Origin: Acinetobacter oleivorans DR1
Lineage (GTDB): Bacteria > Pseudomonadota > Gammaproteobacteria > Pseudomonadales > Moraxellaceae
Assembly (NCBI RefSeq): GCF_000196795.1
Contig: NC_014259.1
Location: forward strand, 2,914,001 to 2,978,000
DNA length: 64,000 bases
Direction of reading: 5' to 3'
The position numbers were made by a program, and so were the translations under genes. Under the pieces are notes generated by a model that saw only the letters and a list, made by a program, of their open reading frames with translations, had not been told where the DNA came from and made no database searches. Below, in pieces: positions 26,566 through 36,446 of the stretch (positions are counted from its first letter, which is position 1; each line of letters starts with the position of its first letter).

Positions 26566-26806
26566 AATCTGAAGAACTCATGAAATGTTGAAAAAATTAG
26601 AAAATTCATTTTACTATAAACTTAGACGATAGTCATATTCGGTTTTTATGCCTCTAAGCTATTAAAATTAAAATATTTTATCTTCCTTTTCAAACACTCA
26701 CATATATTTAAAAAGTAAGCAACTTGTGCTTATTTCAATATTTAATAATGCGTTGAATAAGCTAAAAAATATGCAGCGCAATACCTTTGATTGAGCTGCA
26801 CAATTT
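26566..26806. other. 241-bp intergenic region in front of the GntR gene
   Basis: AT-rich. The only structure is the hairpin at 26772-26800 behind the dehydrogenase gene. The rest would hold the regulator's own promoter; no ATGAYGTCAT-like site was seen here. Confidence 0.35.
26772..26800 (-). terminator. Terminator behind the semialdehyde dehydrogenase
   Basis: Stem of TGCAGC/GCTGCA plus CAAT/ATTG around one mismatch. On the minus strand it is followed by a T6 run, so it ends the kdgD-dehydrogenase transcript. Confidence 0.6.
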
Positions 26807-28393
26807 TTAAATTTGAGTCTGAGTTAACTGCCCATTGATCAAACGAGTAATCTGTAGCGGATTACTGTCTTTTAGTGCATCAGGTAATAATACTTGTGGC
26901 GTATTTTGGAAACATACCGGACGTAAGAAGCGTTCAATTGCTCCCGTACCTACCGAAGTTCCGCGTGCATCACTGGTTGCAGGGAAAGGACCACCATGCA
27001 CCATAGCGTCAGACACTTCAACTCCTGTCGGGAAGCCATTAAACAATACACGACCCGCTTTGCCTGTTAACAAATGAAGAAGCTCACCTGCTTGAGATAA
27101 TTCAGCGTCATCACCAATAATGGTTGCCGTAAGCTGGCCACCTAAAGCGTCAATTCCTTTTAATAAGGTTGCCTCATCTTCTACACCAATCACAATTGAC
27201 ATCGGTCCGAAAACTTCATGTTGTAGTTTTGGGTTGCCTGATAGTAAAACAGATTGTTCCGCTTTAAATAGATGTGCTTTTGCTTGAGAAACTAGCTCGG
27301 CCTCTTGACCTGTCGCAACTACTTCAAAACCAGCTTCACTGTTTAGAGCTTCAATACCTTGACAGTAGCTTTTTAAAGTACCTTGATTCAACATGACCTG
27401 TGGCACAGCTTTTTTTGTGCTTTCAGCTAAAGCTGCTACGAAACTGTCAAATTCAGGACCTTGTACGCCTAAAATTAACCCTGGTTTTGTACAGAACTGG
27501 CCACATCCCATATTAAATGAGGCAACCGTATCCTGAGCGATTTGTTCACCACGAGCACTAAGCGCTTGAGATAAAACCACGACTGGGTTCACACTCGACA
27601 TTTCAGCAAAGAATGGAATTGGCTGAGGACGACTCTGCGCAATGTTATAAAGCGCCATTCCGCCTTCAAGAGAACCTGTAAAACCAGCTGCTTGAATGAG
27701 TGGATGTTCTACTAAGTTTGCGCCAATACGAGCACCAAAAATCATATTAAATGTGCCTTTAGGCATATCGCAAACTTCGATTGCTTTTTCAATGGCTTCT
27801 GCAACAAGCTCAGCAGTCGCCATATGTCCAGAATGCGCTTTAAACACAACTGGACATCCTGCAGCTAAAGCAGCCACGGTATCACCGCCAGCTGTTGAAA
27901 ATGCAAGAGGGAAATTACTCGCACCAAACACAGCAACTGGTCCTACCCCTACTTTGTATTGACGCAAATCAACACGCGGTAAAGGTTTACGTTCTGGCAA
28001 TGCCACATCAATACGAGCACCGTAAAAATCGCCGCGGCGTAAAAGTTCAGCAAACAGTCGTAGCTGACCTGTAACACGGCCGGTTTCACCTTGAAGGCGA
28101 GCAAGTGGTAAGCCTGTTTCAAGTGAAGCGACTTCTTGTAAGTTCGCACCTAATGCTTCAATTCGACTAGCAATTTCTTCAAGAAAAGAGGCACGTTGTT
28201 CTTGAGAAGTTTGGCTATAAACTAAAAAAGCGTTATGCGCAGCTTGAGCAGCTTGATCTACCTCTTCAACTGTTGCCTGACTAAAAACATAACCAGTTGG
28301 TTGATAGTCTTTTGCACCCACACTTTCTAGAGCGGGTGTATTTGCAGCAACGCGTTGACCATTAATAAATTGCTGACCATTATTTTTACTCAT
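26807..28393 (-). CDS. 2-oxoglutarate semialdehyde dehydrogenase
   Basis: A 528-residue NADP-type aldehyde dehydrogenase of the long sugar-acid branch. The catalytic Cys lies in NMGCGQFCTKPG, the base in FFAEMSSVNPVV, and the family tail is RGTSVGTGAIERFLRPVCFQ. It oxidises 2,5-dioxopentanoate, the product of KdgD, to 2-oxoglutarate, the last step of the glucarate/galactarate route. It starts 30 bases after kdgD on the same strand. Confidence 0.9.
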   Translation of the reverse strand: MSKNNGQQFINGQRVAANTPALESVGAKDYQPTGYVFSQATVEEVDQAAQAAHNAFLVYSQTSQEQRASFLEEIASRIEALGANLQEVASLETGLPLARLQGETGRVTGQLRLFAELLRRGDFYGARIDVALPERKPLPRVDLRQYKVGVGPVAVFGASNFPLAFSTAGGDTVAALAAGCPVVFKAHSGHMATAELVAEAIEKAIEVCDMPKGTFNMIFGARIGANLVEHPLIQAAGFTGSLEGGMALYNIAQSRPQPIPFFAEMSSVNPVVVLSQALSARGEQIAQDTVASFNMGCGQFCTKPGLILGVQGPEFDSFVAALAESTKKAVPQVMLNQGTLKSYCQGIEALNSEAGFEVVATGQEAELVSQAKAHLFKAEQSVLLSGNPKLQHEVFGPMSIVIGVEDEATLLKGIDALGGQLTATIIGDDAELSQAGELLHLLTGKAGRVLFNGFPTGVEVSDAMVHGGPFPATSDARGTSVGTGAIERFLRPVCFQNTPQVLLPDALKDSNPLQITRLINGQLTQTQI

Positions 28394-28423
28394 TTTAAAG
28401 CTCCAATGCCTAAAGAGATAGAA

Positions 28424-29335
28424 TTATTGCGGGCCAAGTGTCGCAATGAGCGCAGCCAAATCTTCATAATCTGCGTGAGTTAAATCACTTAATGGTGGAC
28501 GCACTGGACCTGCGTCGTGCCCAACAATTTTGGCACCTGCTTTAATCATACTTACCGCATAACCTGATTTACGGTCGCGAATTTTAATCAATGGCAAGAA
28601 GAAATCTTTAATCAAACGATTGGTTGTTTCAAAGTCATCACTGCGAAGCGCGTTATAAAACTCCATTGCAGTCTTTGGAATAAAGTTAAATACAGCTGAT
28701 GAATAAACTGGGCAACCTAGGGCTTTATATGGCGCTGCAAAAACTTCTGCTGTTGGCAGGCCACCTAAATACGACAAACGATCGCCCATAGTTTGGGTCA
28801 CTGCCGTCATCATATCGATTTGACCAGAGCTGTCTTTAAAGCCAATTAAGTTCGGACACATCTCGGCTAACTTTTGGATTGAATCGAGATTTAATCTTGA
28901 AACGCTACGGTTATAAAAAATTACACCAAAGTCTACTGAGTTACATACTTGCTTAACGTGTTCGATCAAACCTTCTTGGCTTGCTTCAGTTAGGTAATGC
29001 GGCATTAACAAAATACCGTGTGCACCTAAGCGCTCTGCTTCTTTTGCCTGTTCAATCGCCTGACGTGTCGGACCACCTGCCCCAGCAATAATCGGTACAC
29101 TACCTTTACAAGTATCGACAGCTGTTTTAATCACGTCAGAGTATTCACTTCCAGTTAACGAGAAAAACTCACCTGTACCACCCGCAGCAAATAATGCACT
29201 TGCACCATAAGGCGCTAACCATTCAAGACGTTTTGCATAAGAAGATTTGTTAAAGTCCCCATTTTGGTCAAAGTCAGTAACCGGAAAAGAAAGAAGGCCA
29301 TCAGAAACAATGTTTTTTAACTCAAGAGCATCCAT
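28424..29335 (-). CDS. kdgD: 5-dehydro-4-deoxyglucarate dehydratase KdgD
   Basis: A DHDPS/NAL-superfamily aldolase-fold protein. The Schiff-base Lys is in LIGFKDSSG, the Tyr in VIFYNRSV and the GTGE-type loop in AAGGTGEFFSL. It converts 5-dehydro-4-deoxy-D-glucarate to 2,5-dioxopentanoate with loss of CO2 and water. The start at 29335 gives 303 residues, the family length. The frame is open to an ATG at 29371 (12 more residues), which overlaps the operator-like ATGATGT repeat; neither has a strong ribosome site. Confidence 0.9.
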   Translation of the reverse strand: MDALELKNIVSDGLLSFPVTDFDQNGDFNKSSYAKRLEWLAPYGASALFAAGGTGEFFSLTGSEYSDVIKTAVDTCKGSVPIIAGAGGPTRQAIEQAKEAERLGAHGILLMPHYLTEASQEGLIEHVKQVCNSVDFGVIFYNRSVSRLNLDSIQKLAEMCPNLIGFKDSSGQIDMMTAVTQTMGDRLSYLGGLPTAEVFAAPYKALGCPVYSSAVFNFIPKTAMEFYNALRSDDFETTNRLIKDFFLPLIKIRDRKSGYAVSMIKAGAKIVGHDAGPVRPPLSDLTHADYEDLAALIATLGPQ

Positions 29336-29533
29336 TAGAAAATATCCATACATGTTTATGTTGTCAGACATCTTACATCATAAATTTTATTTTAATCAAT
29401 ATATTTTTCCTCTGGGAATCTAAAATTTTTAAAAAGATAAAAGTTCTTTATCAAAAATAACTTAACTATTTGTTTTATAAAATATAGTTAAAATTTCTTA
29501 ATTTTATAGCTAATCTTTAGACATAAAAAAAAA

Positions 29534-29551
29534 GCTGCCCGTATGGACAGC
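29534..29551 (-). terminator. Terminator behind gudD
   Basis: On the minus strand GCTGTCC-ATAC-GGGCAGC (7 bp, one G-U) is followed by T9 (plus-strand A-run 29525-29533). It separates gudD from kdgD, which should then have its own promoter in the 29336-29524 gap. Confidence 0.8.
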
Positions 29552-29604
29552 AAAGCATTAAGAAAACTTAAAAAAGCGAATTTTTCAAAGATATCGATAA
29601 AATA

Positions 29605-30939
29605 TTAACGAACCAAACACGGCTTTTTATTATTAAATGACCAGTTTGGTATTAAAAATTGCATCGCATCAGCATCATTACGAGCTCCTAAACCTTTTAA
29701 TTTATAGAGTTCATGGGCTTGATTAATTCGGTCCCAGTCCAGCTCAACACCAAGTCCCGGTGCTGTTGGCACCTGAATTTTACCGTCTTTAATTTCAAGC
29801 GGCGCTTTCGTTAGCTGATCTGTACCTTCTTGCCAAATCCAGTGTGTATCAATTGCCGTAACGTTACCTACAGCGGCGGCAGCAACATGGGTAAACATGG
29901 CCAGTGAAATATCAAAGTGATTATTAGAATGCGAACCCCACGTTAAGTTATACATATTGCAGAGCTGTGAAACTCGAACCGAGCCTTCCAATGTCCAAAA
30001 ATGTGGATCAGCCAAAGGAATATCAACGGCTTGCAATTGAATACTATGTGACATTTCTCGCCAGTCGGTAGCAATCATGTTGGTCGCAGTGGGTAAACCT
30101 GTGGCACGTTTAAACTCGGCCATAATTTCACGGCTTGAATAACCTTGTTCTGCACCGCACGGGTCTTCTGCATAGGCCAACACGCCTTTAAGATGTTTGC
30201 CTAAAGCAATTGCTTCATCTAAAAACCATGCTCCGTTTGGATCAAGCGTCACACGTGCTTCTGGAAAACGGCGAGCGATAGCTGTAACAGCTTCAGCTTC
30301 TTGTTCTCCGTGTAATACACCACCTTTTAATTTAAAGTCTTTAAAACCGTAACGGTCATAAGATGCTTCTGCTAAACGCTGCACTGATTCAGGTGTTAAC
30401 GCTTTTTCATGGCGGACTTTGTACCAGTCATGGTTCAGATGTGGTGAGGTCGCATAATCAAGAGATGTCTGTTTGCGATCACCAACAAAGAATAAATATC
30501 CTAAAACCTCAACTTCACTACGTTGCTGACCCTCACCAAGCAAACTTGCGACATTCACATTTAAATGCTTACCAAGCAAATCAAGCAAAGCCGACTCATA
30601 AGCCGTTACAACATGAATTGTGGTCCGTAAATCAAAGGTTTGGTTGCCTCGTCCGCCACTGTCACGATCAGCAAAAGTTTGCTGAATTTTTTTAAGCAGA
30701 TTTTTATATTCACCAATCGGTTGCCCTTCTATCAAGGCTTTAGCATCATTTAATGTCGCTAAAATTTTTTCTCCGCCCGGAATTTCGCCTACCCCAATAT
30801 TTCCAGAGTTATCTTCGATAATGAGTATATTACGAGTGAAATAAGGTCCATGGGCACCACTCAAATTGAGCAGCATGCTGTCATGTCCAGCAACAGGAAT
30901 TGCTCGAATTGATTTAACGATAGGTGTAGAGGTCGCCAT
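29605..30939 (-). CDS. gudD: Glucarate dehydratase GudD
   Basis: An enolase-superfamily enzyme of 444 residues. It has the KxK pair in FKDFKLKGG, metal-ligand segments LDPNGAWFLDEA and YAEDPCGAEQGYSSREIM, and the general-base His in TWGSHSNNHFDISLAMFTHV. It dehydrates D-glucarate (and L-idarate) to 5-dehydro-4-deoxyglucarate. Start 30939 is chosen because AGGAG is 7 bases upstream; an ATG six codons earlier lies before that site. Divergent from the transporter gene across a shared control region. Confidence 0.93.
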   Translation of the reverse strand: MATSTPIVKSIRAIPVAGHDSMLLNLSGAHGPYFTRNILIIEDNSGNIGVGEIPGGEKILATLNDAKALIEGQPIGEYKNLLKKIQQTFADRDSGGRGNQTFDLRTTIHVVTAYESALLDLLGKHLNVNVASLLGEGQQRSEVEVLGYLFFVGDRKQTSLDYATSPHLNHDWYKVRHEKALTPESVQRLAEASYDRYGFKDFKLKGGVLHGEQEAEAVTAIARRFPEARVTLDPNGAWFLDEAIALGKHLKGVLAYAEDPCGAEQGYSSREIMAEFKRATGLPTATNMIATDWREMSHSIQLQAVDIPLADPHFWTLEGSVRVSQLCNMYNLTWGSHSNNHFDISLAMFTHVAAAAVGNVTAIDTHWIWQEGTDQLTKAPLEIKDGKIQVPTAPGLGVELDWDRINQAHELYKLKGLGARNDADAMQFLIPNWSFNNKKPCLVR

Positions 30940-31224
30940 TAAAATACTCCTTGGCATTCTGATACTATTTTTTCATCACCAAAACTTATAAGACATCATA
31001 CAACTTGTCAATATAAACCCACATAAAAATTATTTTTCGGTCCCACTTGCCAAAATAATATTTTTAATCATATGATGTCATACATCTAAAGACGCGGTTT
31101 TAGAACTAGGACTATAGAGTAGATACAAAATTCCGTTTTCTCATCTATTCTATCGATGAATTTGACATGACGTCACCTATTTCACGGATATGCAAATAGG
31201 TCGATTATTAAAAAGAGTTTGTAT
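30940..31224. promoter_or_regulatory. Divergent gudD / transporter control region
   Basis: A 285-bp gap with three related sites: AAGACATCAT (30990-30999, reads ATGATGTCTT on the minus strand), ATGATGTCAT (31072-31081, within the near-perfect inverted repeat ATATGA-TG-TCATAC at 31070-31083) and ATGACGTCAC (31167-31176). The last overlaps TTGACA (31162-31167), a likely -35 for the transporter gene. Confidence 0.55.
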
Positions 31225-32589
31225 ATGGATAATCTGCAAACAAATCTTGCTGCTGTAAATCAGCAACGAGCGAAGCATAATAAAACCCGCTATTACATTT
31301 TAGCGATGATTTTTTTAGTTACTTCATTAAATTACGGTGATCGGGCAACACTTTCTATGGCTGCTGCCCCGATGTCTCAAGAGCTGGGATTAAGCTCAGT
31401 GACCATGGGATATATCTTCTCTGCGTTTGGCTGGGCTTATGTTATTGGCCAAATTCCAGGTGGCTGGTTACTCGACAAGTTCGGTGCTCGAAGAGTCTAT
31501 TTCTGGAGCATCATGCTCTGGTCTTTTTTCACTATTCTCTTGGGTTTTGTTGATATTTTAGGTTCTATTCCTCTCATTATCGCCTCATTATTTCTTTTAC
31601 GTTTTTTGGTTGGATTATCTGAAAGCCCAGCATTTCCAGGAAATAGTCAGATTGTAGCAGCATGGTTCCCAACCAAAGAACGTGGGACCGCCGCAGCAAT
31701 ATTTAACTCAGCTCAATATTTTGCAACTGTCATATTTGCACCATTCATGGGATGGCTGGTTGCCCATATTCATTGGCAATCTGTGTTTTGGATTATGGGT
31801 GGACTAGGTATTGTGATTGCTTTTATCTGGTTAAAAGTCATCTATAGCCCAGAAAAACACCCTACTATTAACTCAAATGAGTTCAAATATTTACAAGCAG
31901 GCGGTGCTATTACTAGCATGGGTGAAAATCAGCTTAAAGTTGCTGATGAAAACAACAAGATGAATTTTAAAAATATTAAAAAGCTGCTTTCTTCTCGTAT
32001 GCTTCTAGGTATTTTTATCGCTCAGTATTGTATTACCTGCTTAACCTATTTCTTTCTAACTTGGTTCCCTGTCTACCTTGTAAAAGAACGCCACATGTCA
32101 ATTTTAGAAGCTGGTTTTGCGGCTGTATTACCGGCACTTTGCGGATTTATTGGTGGCGTATTAGGGGGAGTAATTTCCGATAAACTTATCAAGATGAACA
32201 AGTCTCTAACCTTTTCCCGTAAATTTCCCATTATTTTTGGCATGTTGTTATCAACCAGTATTGTGGTTTGTAACTATGTCGATTCGCAAACAGCCATCTT
32301 GTTGTTTATGTCGCTCGCCTTTTTTGGCAAAGGTTTTGGTGCATTAGGCTGGGCAGTCATGTCTGATGTCGCACCAAAAGAAATGGTGGGTTTATCGGGT
32401 GGGTTGTTTAATACCTTCGGCAATACTGCGGGCATTGTTATCCCTATTGTGATTGGCTATATCATCAACTCAACAGGTTCTTTCAATGGTGCACTGGTTT
32501 TTGTAGGCATACATGCAGTCATCGCAATTATTTGCTACCTCTGTATGGTGGGCAAAATCCAGCGCTTCGAGTTAAAACCTACCTCTTAA
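31225..32589 (+). CDS. gudP: MFS D-glucarate/galactarate transporter, GudP-like
   Basis: A 454-residue MFS carrier of the anion:cation symporter family. The N-terminal RYYILAMIFLVTSLNYGDRATLSMAA and loop 2-3 GGWLLDKFGARRVYFWSI are the ACS/GudP signatures. It imports D-glucarate or galactarate with protons. Start 31225 is an ATG with AAGAG 8 bases upstream; a TTG two codons earlier is ignored. The gene faces gudD and precedes garD. Confidence 0.88.
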   Translation: MDNLQTNLAAVNQQRAKHNKTRYYILAMIFLVTSLNYGDRATLSMAAAPMSQELGLSSVTMGYIFSAFGWAYVIGQIPGGWLLDKFGARRVYFWSIMLWSFFTILLGFVDILGSIPLIIASLFLLRFLVGLSESPAFPGNSQIVAAWFPTKERGTAAAIFNSAQYFATVIFAPFMGWLVAHIHWQSVFWIMGGLGIVIAFIWLKVIYSPEKHPTINSNEFKYLQAGGAITSMGENQLKVADENNKMNFKNIKKLLSSRMLLGIFIAQYCITCLTYFFLTWFPVYLVKERHMSILEAGFAAVLPALCGFIGGVLGGVISDKLIKMNKSLTFSRKFPIIFGMLLSTSIVVCNYVDSQTAILLFMSLAFFGKGFGALGWAVMSDVAPKEMVGLSGGLFNTFGNTAGIVIPIVIGYIINSTGSFNGALVFVGIHAVIAIICYLCMVGKIQRFELKPTS

Positions 32590-32599
32590 AAATGCTTCA

Positions 32600-32630
32600 C
32601 TATAACGCTTAAACAAATTAAGCGTTATAG
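32600..32630 (+). other. Strong intercistronic hairpin gudP-garD
   Basis: A perfect 13-bp stem CTATAACGCTTAA / TTAAGCGTTATAG with loop ACAAA, 10 bases after the transporter stop and 31 before garD. CCCTCTC follows, not a T-run, so intrinsic termination is unlikely; an RNase barrier or differential-stability element fits better. Confidence 0.55.
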
Positions 32631-32661
32631 CCCTCTCTTCAAATGTATACAAGGAACGATC

Positions 32662-34209
32662 ATGCTGAAGCCTCTCCTCATAAAAATTAGTCCTCTTGAT
32701 AATGTAGCCATTGTAGTGAATGACGGCGGTTTACCACCTTCTACACATATTGAAGAATACCAACTCATCTTGGTTGATCATGTGCCACAGGGACATAAAG
32801 TTTTATTAAAGTCATTAAAGCAAGGTGAAGCAATTGTTCGTTATGGGGAAATTATTGGTTATGCAAATAAAGATTTATCCGCAGGCTCATGGGTAAATGA
32901 AGCCGTTACCCAAATGCCTGAGGCACCTGAGCTAGATGATCTTGAGTTAGCAACTCGTCCTGATCCAAAGCTCCCTACGCTTAGCGGATATACATTTAAA
33001 GGTTATAAAAATAAAGATGGCAGTGTCGGCACAAAGAATATTTTAGGTATTACAACTAGTGTTAACTGTGTTGAAGGTATTGTCGATTATGTCGTTAAAA
33101 TTATTGAACGTGATTTACTTCCAAAATATCCAAATGTAGATGGTGTAGTCGGATTAAACCATTTATATGGTTGTGGTGTGGCAATCGATGCCCCCGCTGC
33201 AATTGTTCCTATTCGTACAATTCATAATCTTGCACTCAACCCTAATTTTGGTGGAGAAATTATGGTTGTGAGTCTGGGCTGTGAAAAAATGCAACCCGAA
33301 CGACTTTTAAACATTCCTAAAGAAAACAAATATATTCCTCTAGCAAATGAAGATATTATTCAGTTACAAGATGAACGTCATAATGGTTTTGAAAGTATGG
33401 TGAACCATATTTTAACTGTGGCAGAACAACATCTTGAAAAGCTTAATCAACGTAATCGAGAAGAAGTTCCAGCTTCTAATTTAGTTGTAGGCATGCAATG
33501 TGGTGGGAGTGATGCATTTTCTGGAGTCACCTCTAACCCTGCCGTTGGTTTCGCAGCTGACCTGATTGTGCAATGTGGCGGTACAGTCATGTTCTCTGAA
33601 GTTACGGAAGTCCGCGATGGTATTCACCTACTTACTCCACGTGCAGCAAATGAACAAGTTGCCAAAGATCTAATTCGGGAAATGAAATGGTACGATGACT
33701 ACTTAGCAGCAGGCCAAGTAGACCGAAGTGCCAATACCACACCGGGTAATAAAAAAGGTGGACTGAATAACATTGTAGAAAAAGCGATGGGATCGATTGC
33801 CAAATCGGGTCGCTCACCGATTGTAGAAGTTCTCGCACCAGGCCAAAGACCGACTAAAAAAGGATTAATTTTTGCGGCAACGCCTTCGAGTGACTTTATC
33901 TGTGGTACGCAGCAAATGGCATCTGGAATTACGGTTCAAGTCTTTACTACAGGCCGGGGTACACCCTATGGACTGGCAGCAGTGCCGGTCATTAAAATGG
34001 CAAGCCGAAACAATATTGCAAGCCGTTGGTATGACCTGATTGATATCAGTGCTGGCGATATTGCCATTGGAAAGAAAACTATTGAAGAAGTAGGTTGGGA
34101 ACTTTTTGAACTGATTTTACAAGTGGCGAGTGGCGAAAAACAAACGTGGTCAGACCGTTGGGGTATTCATAACTCACTCGCTATATTTAACCCAGCACCA
34201 GTGACCTAA
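32662..34209 (+). CDS. garD: Galactarate dehydratase GarD
   Basis: A 515-residue UxaA/GarD family dehydratase. The N-terminal SAF domain (residues 1-95, ISPLDNVAIVVNDGG...) is followed by the catalytic domain with Cys and metal motifs GLNHLYGCGVAIDAP, SLGCEKMQPERLL, GMQCGGSDAFSGVTSNPAVG and FICGTQQMASGI. It converts galactarate to 5-dehydro-4-deoxyglucarate, which joins the KdgD route. Cotranscribed with the transporter. Confidence 0.93.
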   Translation: MLKPLLIKISPLDNVAIVVNDGGLPPSTHIEEYQLILVDHVPQGHKVLLKSLKQGEAIVRYGEIIGYANKDLSAGSWVNEAVTQMPEAPELDDLELATRPDPKLPTLSGYTFKGYKNKDGSVGTKNILGITTSVNCVEGIVDYVVKIIERDLLPKYPNVDGVVGLNHLYGCGVAIDAPAAIVPIRTIHNLALNPNFGGEIMVVSLGCEKMQPERLLNIPKENKYIPLANEDIIQLQDERHNGFESMVNHILTVAEQHLEKLNQRNREEVPASNLVVGMQCGGSDAFSGVTSNPAVGFAADLIVQCGGTVMFSEVTEVRDGIHLLTPRAANEQVAKDLIREMKWYDDYLAAGQVDRSANTTPGNKKGGLNNIVEKAMGSIAKSGRSPIVEVLAPGQRPTKKGLIFAATPSSDFICGTQQMASGITVQVFTTGRGTPYGLAAVPVIKMASRNNIASRWYDLIDISAGDIAIGKKTIEEVGWELFELILQVASGEKQTWSDRWGIHNSLAIFNPAPVT

Positions 34210-34218
34210 TAAGGTTTA

Positions 34219-34246
34219 AAAGATGAGGCATATCCCCCTCATCTTT
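34219..34246 (+). terminator. Terminator behind garD
   Basis: A perfect 10-bp stem AAAGATGAGG / CCTCATCTTT with 8-nt loop and a following T-rich CTTATTT. Confidence 0.75.
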
Positions 34247-34334
34247 CTTATTTCCCATATTAATTACGACACATTTCACCAAAACTTAACATCACTGCTA
34301 AAATAACATCGAAAATTAAGAACTGTATTTCTCT

Positions 34335-35231
34335 ATGCAAAATCAGACTGCTCCAAATCTCCCCTCAACTCAACTTGGAAAAGCACTGCTTTGTCTTATG
34401 ACATCGGCATTATTATTTTCCATTATGGGGGTATGCATTCGTTTTGCTTCGCAAACAGTGGACAACGCGACCGTCGTGTTTTTTAGAAATGCAGTAGGTT
34501 TATTTATTTTTATTCCGATGCTGTTTAAACAGGGTTTAGACTTTATTAAAACCGATAAACTCTGGATGCACACTTGGCGAAGCTTAGTGGGTCTTGCCGC
34601 AATGTATGGTTTTTTCTATGCCATCGCGAACTTAAAACTCTCAAATGCCATGGTTTTTAGTTATTCATCTCCTATCTTTATTCCACTCATTGCATGGCTT
34701 TTCTTAAAAGAAAAAATTACCAAATCGATGATTTTTGCCGCAGTTATTGGGCTCGTTGGGGTTTTATTTGTTGCTAAACCCGACCAAGGTTTATTTAACG
34801 CACTATCTTTTATTGGCTTGGGTGCATGCTTTTTATCAGCAATGGCCTTTGTCACCGTAAGAGCTTTAACCAGTACAGAGCCGCCTGAACGTATCGTTTT
34901 TTATTTCTGTATTTTTGGTAGTTTGATTTCCTCTATTCCAATGTTCTGGCATTGGCGTATTTTCACTTGGCATGAATTAAGCCTACTCATTGCCGCAGGA
35001 CTTTTAGCTAATATTAGCCAATTGTTTATGTCTTATGCTTATAGCTTAGCGCCAGCAGGACAAATTGGCCCCATGAATTACATTGCCATTATTTTTGCAG
35101 GAATATGGGGATTTGTTTTTTGGCATGAATTACCGGATCTGTTTAGCATTATCGGTATATTTATTATTTTATTTGCCATCTTGCTCTGCAATCCATTTTT
35201 GCAGAAAAAGTTACTTTCTCGATTTAAATAA
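34335..35231 (+). CDS. DMT superfamily transporter (two EamA domains)
   Basis: A 298-residue membrane protein with ten predicted helices in two EamA repeats (residues about 15-145 and 160-290; FSSPIFIPLIAWLFLKEKIT-type ends and GPMNYIAIIFAGIWGFVFWHE). Members export or import amino acids, riboflavin or drugs; the cargo cannot be read from sequence. It lies convergent to the AraC regulator and is not obviously part of either neighbouring pathway. Confidence 0.82.
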   Translation: MQNQTAPNLPSTQLGKALLCLMTSALLFSIMGVCIRFASQTVDNATVVFFRNAVGLFIFIPMLFKQGLDFIKTDKLWMHTWRSLVGLAAMYGFFYAIANLKLSNAMVFSYSSPIFIPLIAWLFLKEKITKSMIFAAVIGLVGVLFVAKPDQGLFNALSFIGLGACFLSAMAFVTVRALTSTEPPERIVFYFCIFGSLISSIPMFWHWRIFTWHELSLLIAAGLLANISQLFMSYAYSLAPAGQIGPMNYIAIIFAGIWGFVFWHELPDLFSIIGIFIILFAILLCNPFLQKKLLSRFK

Positions 35232-35246
35232 CCGACAAACCTGATT

Positions 35247-36317
35247 CTAATTTAGGTACTGTATTCGATACTCATTTGGTGAAATGCCCGTCCAGTGACG
35301 ATAGGCTTTTCGAAAGTTAGAAGTGTCCGAAAAGCCAATTCTCTCCGCAATCTCGTCTATGGTTAAAGTTGTCTCTCGCAAATATTCATCCGCAAGACGG
35401 CGCCGAGTTTCATCTAATAACTCTTGATAAGTCAGACTAAAACTTGCCAAACGCCGATGTAAGGTACGCTTTGACATATGTAACCGTTCAGCCATTTCTT
35501 GAGCTGATGGGAAAAGTTCTGTTCCATCCAATAATATTAAACGGATTGTTTTCACCAACTCAGGCTCTTCAAGTTCAGCTGCACCAAGCATCCGCTCACA
35601 AAATGACTTACACATGTCTGCGGTAATCGGGTTGGCATTTGGGCAAGGTACATCGAGCCACTTTAAATCAAAGTGCCATTGCATTACCCCAGCATTAAAC
35701 TGAACTGGGCAATGAAACACTTTTTCATATTCTTCTGCATAGTCAGGCGCTGGGTATGGTAATAAAAGCTTCTTCGCTTGAAACGGTCCTTCAAGCACCC
35801 GTTCAATTAAGGTTTGCATGGAGCTAAACCAAAACTCGCACACTAAAGGTAGAAGCTTACCCAGTGCAATAATGTCCTGCCCTTCAAAAATGGCAACATC
35901 ATCTCGAATATAAAAAGACTTCTTTAAAATAGGTCCTGCAAGCTTAATGTGTCGAATGCCAAGCTCTACCGCTTGTCTAAAATTACGAGAAGAGTAAAGT
36001 GCGTAACCATACACCCCAAAATCTGACAGCCGCTGCTTTTGCCCTGCACGCAAACCAATTAAGGGATCGTGAGATAGTTTTTGAATATTTTGAAATAGCT
36101 GGATTTTTTGGACTTGAGAAATATATAAAGAGGATTGATTCATCGTATCTAGCGAAATATTTGTGCCAGACAGAACTTCTGATATTGAATGGCCTTGCAA
36201 ACCCATTTCATCAAATAAACTGGTCAAACCTAGCAAATATGTATTCGAACCAAAAGCTGTATTATCATAATTTCCTTCAATAACACTATTTGCATTTTTA
36301 TAAAGATTTTTAGGCAT
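35247..36317 (-). CDS. AraC family transcriptional regulator
   Basis: A 356-residue regulator with an N-terminal arabinose-binding-like (PF12625-type) domain and a C-terminal double helix-turn-helix (residues 270-350; LHMSKRTLHRRLASFSLTYQELL then IAERIGFSDTSNFRKAYRHWTGISPNEYR). It is divergent from the coniferyl aldehyde dehydrogenase gene with a gap of about 130 bp, so it probably activates that gene in response to an aldehyde or aromatic signal. Target is inferred from position only. Confidence 0.85.
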   Translation of the reverse strand: MPKNLYKNANSVIEGNYDNTAFGSNTYLLGLTSLFDEMGLQGHSISEVLSGTNISLDTMNQSSLYISQVQKIQLFQNIQKLSHDPLIGLRAGQKQRLSDFGVYGYALYSSRNFRQAVELGIRHIKLAGPILKKSFYIRDDVAIFEGQDIIALGKLLPLVCEFWFSSMQTLIERVLEGPFQAKKLLLPYPAPDYAEEYEKVFHCPVQFNAGVMQWHFDLKWLDVPCPNANPITADMCKSFCERMLGAAELEEPELVKTIRLILLDGTELFPSAQEMAERLHMSKRTLHRRLASFSLTYQELLDETRRRLADEYLRETTLTIDEIAERIGFSDTSNFRKAYRHWTGISPNEYRIQYLN

Positions 36318-36446
36318 TTAACTCACACCATCCCTAGAGTGACGTGCATAATGGCACTAAACTACCTCTTGTTGTCTCAATTTAACATCGACCATACAAT
36401 GCTTCAAGCATAAAGTATGATAAGCAAAAGTATGGAAGGAACAATA

